Assembly (NCBI GenBank): GCA_030651695.1 | Contig: JAUSCD010000015.1 | Span: 1 to 64,000, forward strand | Direction of reading: 5' to 3' | Source: Pseudohongiella sp. | GTDB taxonomy: Bacteria > Pseudomonadota > Gammaproteobacteria > Pseudomonadales > Pseudohongiellaceae | Length of the DNA stretch: 64,000 nucleotides | Shown: one piece after another, positions 19,787-29,479 of the stretch | Numbering within the stretch: position 1 is the stretch's first letter | Layout of the letters: every line of letters begins with the position of its first letter | Notes under the pieces: model-generated | Databases searched by the model: none | The model's input: only the letters and a program-made list of their open reading frames with translations | What the model was told of the DNA's origin: nothing | Made by a program: the position numbers and the translations under genes

Positions 19787-21142
19787 CTAGCATTCTTTTT
19801 CGATACGCGTGAGGTTGTCACGCAGAATCGGACCGTATTCATATTTACCCGGGCACACATAGGTGCACAGCCCCAGATCTTCCTCGTCCAGTTCCAGCGC
19901 GCCGAGATTCATCGCAGATTCAATATCACTAACTATCAATGTGCGCAGCAGCTGAGTCGGCAGAATGTCCAGTGGCATGATGGTTTCATAGGAACCCACC
20001 GGCACCATCGCACGTTCGCTGCCATTGGTTGTGGTCGTAAAATCGAATTTTTTGCCTTTTAAAAGACTCGACAGATAGATGCCCAGATTGGAATGGCGGT
20101 TGGCACCCGGTGACAGGTAACCGAACAGGGGGCGCTCTCTGCCTTCACGCAGGACACAAACCTGCTGATCGTAGCGGCTCAGGAACTGCATGGGCTCTGC
20201 GACTTTCCGACCTGCCAGCACTGAACCGGAAATCAGGCGGTTTTCACCATCATTCAATTCGCCGTCAGTGACTTCATGCAGATTGGCACCCAGACGTGTA
20301 CGCAACAGGCGCGGGCTTTTAACCTGCGGTCCTGCCAGCGCCACAACGCGCTCAGTCCATATTTTGCCAGTGGTGAACAACTTCGCTGCAGCAATCACAT
20401 CCTGGAAACCAATGCTCCAGACCCATTTGCTGAGGCTGACCGGATCCAGAAAATGAATATGTGTACCTGTCAGACCTGACGGATGCGGGCCGGAAAAATC
20501 CTCTACCTGCACATTGGCGGCAAATGCTTCTTTCTCCAGACCATCAAAACTGCCTTCACGACGGCACAGGAACACTTTACCGTCAGTGAGTTTTGCCAAA
20601 AGATTGATGCCGCGCACCAGATCCTGTGAATGCTCGCGCGCAACCACTTCCGGCAGCATCGCAAGCGGATTCGAATCCATCAAATTGATGAACAGAGATG
20701 AGGGCTTGCTCTGCGGATCCGGCACCTTGCTGAACGGACGCGTGCGAAGCGCAGTCCACAAACCTGAATTGACCAGATTCTCGACAATCTTGTCCCGGGA
20801 CAGTGACGCCAGTTGGGCATCATCATATTGATCGAAGGTAATCTGTTCACTTTCATCATCAAGGTCAATCACGACTGACAGGAACAGACGCTGCTCGCCG
20901 CGGTTGACCGCGCGCACAGTACCGCTACCGGGTGCGGTATAAATCACGCCGGGAGTCTTTTTGTCCGAGAACAGTATCTGGCCCAACCGGACCTTGTCGC
21001 CTTCCTTGACTTCCATGGTGGGCTTCATGCCCACATAGTCTTGCCCCAGAACCGCCACCGAGCTAACCGGTTTGGCATTGTGAATCACCTGCTCTGGAGC
21101 GCCATTGATAGGCAAATCCAACCCGCGCTTAATTCTGATCAT
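19787..21142 (-). CDS. nqrA: Na+-translocating NADH:quinone reductase subunit A
   Basis: This is the peripheral subunit implicated in quinone binding. The N-terminus IRIKRGLDLPINGAPEQ, the barrel-sandwich segment VKEGDKVRLGQILFSDKKTPG and the C-terminal ELDEEDLGLCTYVCPGKYEYGPILR are family features. The length (451) is normal. It is the first gene of the operon. The 312 bp upstream up to gap must hold the promoter, which I could not place with confidence. Confidence 0.97.
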   Translation of the reverse strand: MIRIKRGLDLPINGAPEQVIHNAKPVSSVAVLGQDYVGMKPTMEVKEGDKVRLGQILFSDKKTPGVIYTAPGSGTVRAVNRGEQRLFLSVVIDLDDESEQITFDQYDDAQLASLSRDKIVENLVNSGLWTALRTRPFSKVPDPQSKPSSLFINLMDSNPLAMLPEVVAREHSQDLVRGINLLAKLTDGKVFLCRREGSFDGLEKEAFAANVQVEDFSGPHPSGLTGTHIHFLDPVSLSKWVWSIGFQDVIAAAKLFTTGKIWTERVVALAGPQVKSPRLLRTRLGANLHEVTDGELNDGENRLISGSVLAGRKVAEPMQFLSRYDQQVCVLREGRERPLFGYLSPGANRHSNLGIYLSSLLKGKKFDFTTTTNGSERAMVPVGSYETIMPLDILPTQLLRTLIVSDIESAMNLGALELDEEDLGLCTYVCPGKYEYGPILRDNLTRIEKEC

Positions 21143-21454
21143 TCATCAGGCCTAGTAGTAATTTCAGGATAAACACTTGTTTCACGTATTTCACGCCATA
21201 AACACAGCGTACGCATAAGCATCATAGCGGCCGGTTGCCGCTTTATGAGAGTGCTCACCCTGTTCTGGCAAAATAAAAGCATAAGCAGGGTGATCATCGG
21301 GGTGCTGCATCAGTGTTGCGAGCTAGCAGCAGGCGCCGTGAAAACGCGCACAATTATAGGGATAAGGACCCTGATTTGCTACCGTTTTCTTGGGCTTAAT
21401 GAACTTACTCAGAAAAGAATCCGGCATCAGCCACGCCAATGCCGGACCTGTCAA
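21143..21454. other. Intergenic region upstream of nqrA
   Basis: This stretch holds the gap terminator at its left end (21420-21446) and, by position, the promoter of the nqr operon reading leftwards. A loose inverted repeat (ACCCTG near 21259 with CAGGGT near 21296) is visible. I see no gene and no convincing promoter hexamers or known operator. Confidence 0.5.
21420..21446 (-). terminator. Intrinsic terminator of gap
   Basis: On the minus strand TCCGGCAT pairs perfectly with ATGCCGGA around an 11-nt loop, followed by TTCTTTTCT. It begins 9 bases past the gap stop codon and faces the right way to end that transcript. Confidence 0.8.
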
Positions 21455-22918
21455 TCAACCTTCGTTGGGGTAAATGCGATAGTTCACGCCCGCCATTTTA
21501 TAGACCATGCGAACAACCTGATTGCAGTAGCCGAATTCATTGTCGTACCACAAGTACAGTACACACCGGTTGCCCTCAACAATGGTCGCTGTGGAATCCA
21601 CAATGGACGCCTCACGGGACCCGACAAAGTCGCTGGAAACCGCATCAGGGTCTTCGGTATAACTGATCTGGTTCTGCAACGGCGAGTGCAGCGCCAGCAC
21701 ACGCAGGAACTCGTTGATTTCTTCCTTGCTGGTAGCTGTTTCCAGATTCAGCATCAGAATTGCCATGGACACGTTAGGAATAGGCACACGTACAGCATTG
21801 CCCGTAAGCTTGCCTGCCAGCTCGGGAACCGCCTTCACGACTGCTTTTGCTGCGCCTGTCTCGGTCAATACCATGTTGAGCGCAGCACTGCGGCCGCGAC
21901 GGTTGCCCGTATGGTAATTGTCGATCAGATTCTGGTCATTGGTATATGCATGCACAGTCTCAACGTGCCCGCTCACTATACCGAATTTGTCATTCAGAAC
22001 TTTCAATACCGGCGCAATCGCGTTTGTAGTGCAGCTGGCGGCGGTGATGATCTTGTCATCCGGACTGATCTGGTCATGGTTGATACCATACACTATGTTT
22101 TTCAGCGTGCCTTTACCCGGAGCAGTCAGCATGACTTTGCTGGCACCTTTGGACTGCAGATGTCGCGACAAACCCGCTTCATCACGCCAGCTGCCGGTGT
22201 TATCAATAATCAACGCATCGTTAATCCCGTACTGAGTGTAATCGATCTCATCCGGGCCGTTTGCGTAAATGATCTGCACAACATTGCCATTACAAATCAG
22301 ACAGTTGTTTTCTTCGTCAATGCGCACTGTGCCCTGAAATGCCCCATGCACAGAGTCAGTGGTAAATAGGCTGGCACGCTTGATGATATCGCCGGGCTTG
22401 CCGGGACGCACCACCACTGCTCTCAAACGCATGACTTCGCCGGTGCTGGTGCGCTCAATCAGCAGACGGGCAATCAGGCGGCCAATACGGCCAAAACCGT
22501 ACAACACAACGTCCTGTGATTTCTCGCTGGGCGGTGTTTTGACACCCACCAATGAAGCCAACTCTGAGGCTACAAATGCATCAACGGCAGGTGCGTTACC
22601 CGCCTGCTGCAACTCCATGTACTTCACTGTCATCTTGCCCAGATCGATCTGGCAGTGCCAGATATCCAGTTTGGCCAATGCCATCAGTACGGGATGGGTT
22701 TCAAACTCAGACATCTCATTGCGGCCAACCTGGCGCACAAAGCGATGAGACTTCATGATATTGGTCACGGAGCGGTTATGCAGTGCGCGACCATAAACAA
22801 AAACACCAACGTTGCGTTCACTGTAGAGTCGTCCAACTACAGGGATCATCTCCTGAGCCAGTGCTTCTCTTTGCTTCCAATCGCTGAAATAGTCTTCCGG
22901 GCTGGGTCGTGTCGTCAC
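21455..22918 (-). CDS. gap: Glyceraldehyde-3-phosphate dehydrogenase, long form
   Basis: It interconverts glyceraldehyde 3-phosphate and 1,3-bisphosphoglycerate. The Rossmann motif VVLYGFGRIGRLIARLL sits about 130 residues in, after an N-terminal extension typical of the about 487-residue form found beside mfd in Pseudomonas. The catalytic cysteine motif AASCTTNAIAPVL and GRRGRSAALNMVLT are intact. The track start (23089) gives 544 residues. A GTG at 22918 with AGGTG upstream gives exactly 487 residues and starts the conserved part (TTRPSPEDYFSDWKQRE), so I use it. Confidence 0.94.
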   Translation of the reverse strand: MTTRPSPEDYFSDWKQREALAQEMIPVVGRLYSERNVGVFVYGRALHNRSVTNIMKSHRFVRQVGRNEMSEFETHPVLMALAKLDIWHCQIDLGKMTVKYMELQQAGNAPAVDAFVASELASLVGVKTPPSEKSQDVVLYGFGRIGRLIARLLIERTSTGEVMRLRAVVVRPGKPGDIIKRASLFTTDSVHGAFQGTVRIDEENNCLICNGNVVQIIYANGPDEIDYTQYGINDALIIDNTGSWRDEAGLSRHLQSKGASKVMLTAPGKGTLKNIVYGINHDQISPDDKIITAASCTTNAIAPVLKVLNDKFGIVSGHVETVHAYTNDQNLIDNYHTGNRRGRSAALNMVLTETGAAKAVVKAVPELAGKLTGNAVRVPIPNVSMAILMLNLETATSKEEINEFLRVLALHSPLQNQISYTEDPDAVSSDFVGSREASIVDSTATIVEGNRCVLYLWYDNEFGYCNQVVRMVYKMAGVNYRIYPNEG

Positions 22919-23174
22919 GTAAGGGCACCTGTCTGTCGAGTGTTTAAAGTCGGATAATTCAGGAAAGTTGTGCAAGCGTACCGCGCTTATTCCAGAATCG
23001 GCGCATATTATCTTTTGATTAACCGACCGGTGCAACTTTATCGACCGCTTGCTCAGGCTGGCTCTGTGCTTCCTGAGCGGTGTATGCAAGAATACGCGCC
23101 CTCTTTTACCCTGCTTGCGAGACCAGTTGGTCAGAATTTATGACAACGGGTCCGGGACCTTAGCGGAACAGAAC

Positions 23175-26100
23175 ATGTCGGGTTTTGATCTCAGAACACC
23201 TCCTCTGCCCAAAGCCGGCCATAGTCTGCAATGGCCTGCCCTGCCCGACAGTCAGTTCAGCCTGGCACTTGCATCTGCGGCACACGCACACAATTCGCCC
23301 TTGCTGCTGATAACCAACAGCAGTGAGGAGGCCGAGCAGCGCCGGCGCGAACTGCAGTTTTTTATACCGGCCGAAGGCGCCGAAGCCCTGCCAGTCCTGA
23401 GTTTTCCTGATTGGGAGACTCTGCCCTATGACAGTTTTTCCCCGCATCAGGATATTGTTTCCGAGCGGCTGCATGCCTTGTATCAATTGCCGGACATGCG
23501 CCGTGGCATTCTGATCGTACCGGTCAGCAGTCTGATGCACAGATTGCCACCTCCGGCCTATATTCAGGGCAACAGCCTGATGCTGAGTGTCGGCGAGTCA
23601 CTGAATGTCGACCGTCTGCGCCAGCGCCTGACCGGAGCCGGATATCAGCACGTGGATTCAGTGTATGAACATGGTGAGTTCACGGTACGCGGAGCCATTA
23701 TCGACATATTTCCGATGGGCAGTCGCTTGCCTTATCGCATCGACCTGTTCGACGACGAAGTGGAATCGCTGCGTGTTTTTGATCCCGAAACCCAATTGTC
23801 GCTGGAAAAGGTCAAACAGATCCGCCTGCTGCCCGGCAAAGAATATCCCTTGCATGAAGCCGGCCGCACGGCGTTCCGCGCCCGCTTCCGTGAAATGTTC
23901 GATGTTGATTCGCGCCAATGCACTCTGTACCAGGACGTTAGCGAAGGCATCGCCTCCGCTGGTGTGGAATACTATCTGCCACTGTTTTTTGATGAGCTGA
24001 GCCAACTGTTTGAGTATCTGCCGGCAGATACACTGATTGTTCGCGATCGCCATCTGGAGCAGCCCGCTCAACGTTTCTGGCAGGACATCAACAATCGTTA
24101 CGAAGATCGTCGTTATGACCGGCAACGTCCGATACTGACTCCGCAGGATCTTTTCCTGTCGCCTGAGGAATTGTTCCGCCAGCTTAAAGCCTTCAGTCTG
24201 ATTACAGCCGACATGCTGACTGCTTCAACCGAGTTCCCGGTGCTGGGTGCCGACAGCACACTGGCAACACCACTGCGCGCATTGCAGACATTGATTGCAT
24301 CACGCCCGAACTATCGCCTGCTGTTTTGCGCAGAAAGCGCCGGGCGACGGGAAATTCTTGCTGAACTGCTGCGCTCCGCCAGCATGAACGCATCATCAGT
24401 GGATAACTGGCAGACGTTTATCTCGGGCGGCGACCATCTGGCGATCACTGTCGCAGCATTGGACAAGGGCCTGATGCTGCACCAGGAGCAGCTGATGGTG
24501 ATCACGGAGTCGCAGCTGCTGGGCCGCAAGATTGCCCAGCGCAGACGACGTCGCCGCGCGCAGGACAATACTGATTTAATTATCAAGAGCCTCACCGAAC
24601 TGCACCCCGGCGCAGCGGTTGTTCACATCGATCACGGTGTTGGCCGTTATGTGGGACTTCAGACCCTTACCATAGATGGCGACGCTGCCGAGTTTCTGAC
24701 ACTGGAATACTCCAACAAAGCCAAACTGTATGTGCCCGTAGCATCCCTGCACCTGATCAGTCGTTACGGCGGCACCGATCCGGAGCAGGCGCCGCTGGAC
24801 ACATTGGGCAGTGATCTCTGGCAGAAAAACAAACGCAAAGCTGCAGAAAAAATACGCGATGCAGCGGTTGAGCTGCTGGATATTTATGCCAAACGTGAGT
24901 CACGTGGCGGCCACTCGTTCCGTGTGGATGATATTGACTATGACAATTTTGCCGCGGGCTTCCCTTTCGAAGAAACCCCCGATCAGCTGGAAGCAATTCA
25001 ATGTGTTATTGCTGACATGCAGTCAACCAAGAGCATGGACAGACTGGTGTGTGGCGATGTCGGTTTTGGCAAAACAGAAGTTGCCATGCGCGCGGCATTT
25101 ATAGCTGTGCAAAACCATAAACAAGTTGCCATGCTGGTGCCCACCACCTTGCTGGCACAACAACACTACGACAGTTTCCGCGATCGTTTTGCAGAGTGGC
25201 CGGTCAGCATAGATCTGATCTCCCGTTTCAGAAGCGGAAAGCAGCAGGACGAAACGCTGGAGCGCATCAAAAACGGCCGTGTCGATATTATCATCGGCAC
25301 TCACAAGCTCCTGCAAAATTCTATTGAGTACAAAGATCTCGGCTTATTGATTATCGACGAAGAGCATCGCTTTGGTGTTCAGCAGAAAGAGCGTATTAAG
25401 GCCATGCGCGCGGAAGTGGATATTCTGACACTCACAGCCACGCCCATTCCGCGCACATTGAATATGGCGATGTCCGGCGTGAGAGACCTGTCCCTCATTG
25501 TGACTCCACCGGCAAAACGCCTCTCAGTAAAAACCTTTGTGCGTGAACACCAGGACAGCCTGGTCAAAGAGGCCGTACTTCGTGAACTTCTTCGTGGGGG
25601 TCAGGTATTTTATTTACACAATGAAGTCAAAACCATTGAACGTACCGCTGAGCATCTGCGGGAACTGATTCCAGAAGCGCGGGTTTGTGTAGCCCATGGT
25701 CAACTGCCTGAGCGTGAGCTGGAAGTCATCATGGCTGACTTCTATCACAAGCGTTACAACATACTGGTGTGCTCCACAATCATCGAAACCGGTATCGACA
25801 TCCCAAGCGCCAACACCATTATTATTGACCGCGCTGACAAACTGGGACTGGCACAACTGCATCAGTTGCGCGGACGCGTGGGCAGATCGCATCACCAGGC
25901 TTACGCGTACCTGCTGACGCCACCACCCAAGGCGTTGACCACGGATGCGGAGAAACGACTGGATGCAATCATGGCGGCAAGCACTCTGGGCGCAGGTTTT
26001 ACGCTGGCCAGTCACGATCTGGAAATACGCGGCGCAGGTGAAATTCTGGGCGAAGAACAGACCGGCCACTTGCAAAAAATCGGTTTTACGCTTTACACCG

Positions 26101-26615
26101 AGATGCTGGACGAAGCCGTTAAAGCCATACGCGAGGGGCGTACACCTAATATCGATCTGGTTATGCAGAGCGGCAGTGAAATCAATCTGCGTGTGCCTGC
26201 GTTGATTCCGGAAGATTATCTGCCTGACATTCATACCCGCCTGATCATGTACAAACGCATAGCAGGCGCCCGCGACGACGAAGAGTTGCGCGATCTGCAG
26301 ATAGAAATGATAGACCGTTTTGGTTTGCTGCCTGAGTCAGCAAAAATACTGTTTGCTGTGACTCAGCTCAAACTGCGCGCAGAAGAATTCGGGATCAGCA
26401 AAATCGACGCCAGCGCCCAGACCGGTCGTGTAGTGTTCCGCCAGCATACGCGTGTCGATCCCCTGTCGATTGTCCAACTGGTGCAGAAGCATTCACGCGT
26501 GTACAAACTTTCCGGACCAACACAGCTTGGGTTTACGCACGAAAAAGCATTACCTGCCGCTCGTATCGAATTCATAAACAAAACACTGGATTTACTCAGA
26601 CTGCTGCCGGCATGA
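23175..26615 (+). CDS. mfd: Transcription-repair coupling factor Mfd
   Basis: This DNA translocase removes RNA polymerase stalled at lesions and recruits UvrA. The order is a UvrB-like N-terminal part (LPVLSFPDWETLPYDSFSPHQDIVSERL), then the RNA-polymerase-interacting domain (GAAVVHIDHGVGRYVGL). The helicase core follows, with Walker A GDVGFGKTEVAMRAA and the DEEH box LLIIDEEHRFGVQQ, then the TRG region and a C-terminal UvrA-blocking domain. The track start (23049) adds 42 unlikely residues. ATG 23175 gives 1146 residues, close to the usual length. It is divergent from gap. Confidence 0.96.
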   Translation: MSGFDLRTPPLPKAGHSLQWPALPDSQFSLALASAAHAHNSPLLLITNSSEEAEQRRRELQFFIPAEGAEALPVLSFPDWETLPYDSFSPHQDIVSERLHALYQLPDMRRGILIVPVSSLMHRLPPPAYIQGNSLMLSVGESLNVDRLRQRLTGAGYQHVDSVYEHGEFTVRGAIIDIFPMGSRLPYRIDLFDDEVESLRVFDPETQLSLEKVKQIRLLPGKEYPLHEAGRTAFRARFREMFDVDSRQCTLYQDVSEGIASAGVEYYLPLFFDELSQLFEYLPADTLIVRDRHLEQPAQRFWQDINNRYEDRRYDRQRPILTPQDLFLSPEELFRQLKAFSLITADMLTASTEFPVLGADSTLATPLRALQTLIASRPNYRLLFCAESAGRREILAELLRSASMNASSVDNWQTFISGGDHLAITVAALDKGLMLHQEQLMVITESQLLGRKIAQRRRRRRAQDNTDLIIKSLTELHPGAAVVHIDHGVGRYVGLQTLTIDGDAAEFLTLEYSNKAKLYVPVASLHLISRYGGTDPEQAPLDTLGSDLWQKNKRKAAEKIRDAAVELLDIYAKRESRGGHSFRVDDIDYDNFAAGFPFEETPDQLEAIQCVIADMQSTKSMDRLVCGDVGFGKTEVAMRAAFIAVQNHKQVAMLVPTTLLAQQHYDSFRDRFAEWPVSIDLISRFRSGKQQDETLERIKNGRVDIIIGTHKLLQNSIEYKDLGLLIIDEEHRFGVQQKERIKAMRAEVDILTLTATPIPRTLNMAMSGVRDLSLIVTPPAKRLSVKTFVREHQDSLVKEAVLRELLRGGQVFYLHNEVKTIERTAEHLRELIPEARVCVAHGQLPERELEVIMADFYHKRYNILVCSTIIETGIDIPSANTIIIDRADKLGLAQLHQLRGRVGRSHHQAYAYLLTPPPKALTTDAEKRLDAIMAASTLGAGFTLASHDLEIRGAGEILGEEQTGHLQKIGFTLYTEMLDEAVKAIREGRTPNIDLVMQSGSEINLRVPALIPEDYLPDIHTRLIMYKRIAGARDDEELRDLQIEMIDRFGLLPESAKILFAVTQLKLRAEEFGISKIDASAQTGRVVFRQHTRVDPLSIVQLVQKHSRVYKLSGPTQLGFTHEKALPAARIEFINKTLDLLRLLPA

Positions 26616-26706
26616 GAGCCAGTCAAGTACGTCATTGACTGGGCCCTACGCCTGAGCAAGAATGCTGTCAATCCGCCAGCCGTAGCATTAAACCGGGATC
26701 TGATGC

Positions 26707-27603
26707 ATGAAACACGCATGGTTTAGACGACTTAGCCTGACTGCTGCCGGCCTTGGCGCACTGATGTCAGGCCTGCAGGCGCTGGGTCAGACGCAACCAC
26801 AAGCTGATCAGCGCTGGTATCAGATAGAAATCACTCTGTTTGCCCATGATACTGCCATGCAGGCGCAGGAGCATTGGCCCATGGAGCTGCTTGCGCAGCC
26901 TCTGCCGCGCAACACCCGCCCGCTCGATTCAATGCTGGAAGTGCTGAGCCTGCCTGCATGGCAAGCGGCTGCATCACAATTCAGGGAAGATGAACCTTTG
27001 CCTGAACCTGTCGAAATCGCTGTGCCTTTGCGCACATCAGAGTTCAAATTGCCCGACTTTGAGCGTGATGCCTTTCTTGCACTTCCCGCTTCAGCTCACG
27101 GATTTACGGATACCAATCGCGCGCTCACCAACGCTGCGGATTATCGGGTGCTTTATCATAATGCATGGCGCCAGCCACTCTCCGGTGCCAATCAGGCTGT
27201 ACCCGTCTGGATCAGCGCCGGCGGACTGTTTGGTGACAGGCACGAGTTAGAGGGGACGCTCACATTCCGGTTCAACCCCGGTCAGGACAGAGTTGTGTTG
27301 GACGCAAGGTTATGGCTGACACAATTCAGCACAACGCCTCCGGGAGCAGGTAATGAAATCAGCTTGCCTGAACTGCCGTTGTCACTGATCAGTCGTCTGG
27401 CACAGACTGCAGCAAACGCAACTGCAATCGATGTCCCAACCATTCAGACATGGTATCCGGCGCAAGTCATACCCGTAGTCAATACAAGAGAGATGCGCAG
27501 CAATGAGTTCCACTATGTGGACCACCCAGCAGTCGGCATTGTGGTGCACGTGTTCCCTTACACCCCGCCACCGCTGCCGGCAGATTCAGCGGCTTTGCTG
27601 TAA
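26707..27603 (+). CDS. csiV: CsiV-like periplasmic protein
   Basis: This is a periplasmic protein of the CsiV family, which in Legionella is reported to bind peptidoglycan and to be linked with the SidC chaperone-independent stress network; the role here is inferred only. A signal peptide (LTAAGLGALMSGLQALG) precedes RWYQIEITLFAHD. The C-terminal signature MRSNEFHYVDHPAVGIVVHVFPY is characteristic. It follows mfd by 91 bp on the same strand, the order seen in Pseudomonas. Its last 46 bp overlap the convergent phosphorylase gene. Confidence 0.82.
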   Translation: MKHAWFRRLSLTAAGLGALMSGLQALGQTQPQADQRWYQIEITLFAHDTAMQAQEHWPMELLAQPLPRNTRPLDSMLEVLSLPAWQAAASQFREDEPLPEPVEIAVPLRTSEFKLPDFERDAFLALPASAHGFTDTNRALTNAADYRVLYHNAWRQPLSGANQAVPVWISAGGLFGDRHELEGTLTFRFNPGQDRVVLDARLWLTQFSTTPPGAGNEISLPELPLSLISRLAQTAANATAIDVPTIQTWYPAQVIPVVNTREMRSNEFHYVDHPAVGIVVHVFPYTPPPLPADSAALL

Positions 27604-28367
27604 AGTTTTGCGGCTTGCAGTAACACTGCCCGGATATTGCCCATACCTTGTGACAGTATTTGTCTTATGCCATCCATGGTGATGACATCATCAGTCAGCC
27701 CTGCACCCCAATTGACAGATATCGCCATGCAGGCGTAAGGCAATCCCGCTTCCCGTGCCAGTGCAGCTTCCGGCATGCCCGTCATCCCAACCATGTCACA
27801 TCCGTCACGCTGCAGACGTTTGATCTCTGCCGGTGTTTCCAGTCGCGGCCCCTGAGTCGCGCCATATACTCCATCGGGCCAAACTGCTATGTTCTGTTCA
27901 GCCGCACTTCTCACCAGCAGCGCTCTCAAACCTGCATCATATGGCTCAGTAAAATCGATATGGGTAACCGATGCAGAAAGCTTGTCCGCAGACTCCAGAG
28001 CGATTACCTGTCCATCAAAAAAAGTGTGAGCCCGACCATAGGTATAATCAATAATCTGGCGCGGAACTGCGATGACTCCCGGGCCCATATTTTTGTTTAT
28101 CCCGCCTACAGCGTTAACGGCCAATACGGCAGTGGTACCCAGCTCACGCAAGGCAAAAATATTTGCGCGATAGTTGATAATATGCGGCGGAACCGAATGC
28201 CGTGCGCCGTGCCGCGGCAGAAAAGCGATTTCAGTCTTACAGTCAGCCAGAGTGCCGCACAGGATCGCCACCGGCGCAGCCTGATACGGAGTCACAACAA
28301 GCTCCTCACGCGCAACTGAAAAGCCCGGTAATTGATTAAGACCAGTACCCCCTATAACCACCAACAT
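27558..28367 (-). CDS. mtnP: S-methyl-5'-thioinosine phosphorylase-like enzyme
   Basis: This phosphorylase of the MTAP/PNP family cleaves methylthio-nucleosides to a base and methylthioribose 1-phosphate. The phosphate-binding start LVVIGGTGLNQLPGF, RHGARHSVPPHIINYRANIFAL, AVNAVGGIN and MTGMPEAALAREAGLPYA are present. The same neighbourhood in Pseudomonas (after mfd and csiV) encodes an enzyme preferring methylthioinosine over methylthioadenosine, so I favour that substrate, but the sequence does not prove it. The 3' end overlaps csiV by 46 bp. Confidence 0.85.
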   Translation of the reverse strand: MLVVIGGTGLNQLPGFSVAREELVVTPYQAAPVAILCGTLADCKTEIAFLPRHGARHSVPPHIINYRANIFALRELGTTAVLAVNAVGGINKNMGPGVIAVPRQIIDYTYGRAHTFFDGQVIALESADKLSASVTHIDFTEPYDAGLRALLVRSAAEQNIAVWPDGVYGATQGPRLETPAEIKRLQRDGCDMVGMTGMPEAALAREAGLPYACMAISVNWGAGLTDDVITMDGIRQILSQGMGNIRAVLLQAAKLYSKAAESAGSGGGV

Positions 28368-28531
28368 GACTGCTACAATCTCCGGAACATGATTCGATAT
28401 CGGCCGATTCTTCCAGTTGCAGCCTGATGCCGCAACAAAATTTTCAGGCGTTTGACATTATGTAGCTCATATCACATAGAATGCCAACAACTCCACAGGA
28501 ACCGGACGCTGGTTAAAATGGCAGGACTCTT

Positions 28532-29479
28532 ATGGGAACATCATTAAAAGTAGCTAGTCTGCAATGGTTATGGACTTTGCAAAACTACTTGCCGCTGAAA
28601 ATTTCTCAGTTGGTTTACAAAACCCTGAGCAAGTCAGGACATACACCTGCTCTCAGCTTTCGCTGCAGGTTCTACGGCCTCGAGTACGAAGGCAACCTTA
28701 ACAACAATATTGATGCGGCGATCTATTATTACGGTGCGTTTGAAAAACCCTTGCTGCATTTTATGGGCGCGGCAATTACCGCCATCGCCGGGAAAGACGG
28801 CGTGTTCGTTGATGTCGGCGCGAATATCGGCCAGCACTCGTTGTATATGTCACAAACATCAAAACATGTTATTGCGTTTGAACCCTTCACCCCTGTGCGC
28901 GCAAGACTGGAACATCATAAAAAGCTGAACCGGATCACAAATATAGAGATACATGCACTGGGACTAAGCAATGTAACTGAGCAACAACCGTTTTATGCAC
29001 CTTCCGGAGCGAACGCTGGCATAGGCTCTTTTGACCCGGATAGCACCTGCAAAGGCAACAAATCGATCGGTGCCCTGCAGCTGATTCGGGGTGACGAGTT
29101 TTTTGATCAATGCGGCCTGCCGCAACTACACCTGATCAAGATTGATGTGGAAGGTTTTGAAAAAAAAGTATTACTGGGACTGCGCAACACGCTCATTCGC
29201 TTCCGCCCGCTGATCGTGTGCGAAATGACATATTCGCAAAAGCATTCTTTTGTTTCATCCCGTGAAATACTCGATATGCTTCCGGACAACTACGTCCTGC
29301 TATGCTTTAACAAACGACGCCCGGACGGCTCAAAATTGCATCGGAAAAACGCGCATGCCCGCCGTAGTGGCGCGTTTCAACTGGTGCCCTATAGCGGACC
29401 GCAATCAAGGGGGCAGGACGATGTCATTTTGTGCCCGCAGGAGCTGCTGGCAACCTTACCGCATACAAGCAGGACGTGA
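28532..29479 (+). CDS. FkbM family methyltransferase
   Basis: This is a predicted S-adenosylmethionine-dependent O-methyltransferase, cytoplasmic, with unknown acceptor; relatives methylate polyketides, glycans or lipids. Motif I is DVGANIGQHSLYMSQ, followed by VIAFEPFTPVRARLEHH, and the FkbM hallmark is LIKIDVEGFEKKVLLGL. A ribosome site AGGA lies 5-6 nt before the ATG. Its stop codon overlaps the start of the following cupin gene (TGATG), which implies translational coupling. No sugar or polyketide genes are nearby to suggest a substrate. Confidence 0.86.
   Translation: MGTSLKVASLQWLWTLQNYLPLKISQLVYKTLSKSGHTPALSFRCRFYGLEYEGNLNNNIDAAIYYYGAFEKPLLHFMGAAITAIAGKDGVFVDVGANIGQHSLYMSQTSKHVIAFEPFTPVRARLEHHKKLNRITNIEIHALGLSNVTEQQPFYAPSGANAGIGSFDPDSTCKGNKSIGALQLIRGDEFFDQCGLPQLHLIKIDVEGFEKKVLLGLRNTLIRFRPLIVCEMTYSQKHSFVSSREILDMLPDNYVLLCFNKRRPDGSKLHRKNAHARRSGAFQLVPYSGPQSRGQDDVILCPQELLATLPHTSRT

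Noticed and set aside
21245-22369. Plus-strand 374-residue ORF
   Set aside because: It lies antisense to gap, which has a full set of catalytic motifs; no family pattern is seen.
25614-26234. Minus-strand 206-residue ORF
   Set aside because: It is a shadow of the mfd helicase domain.
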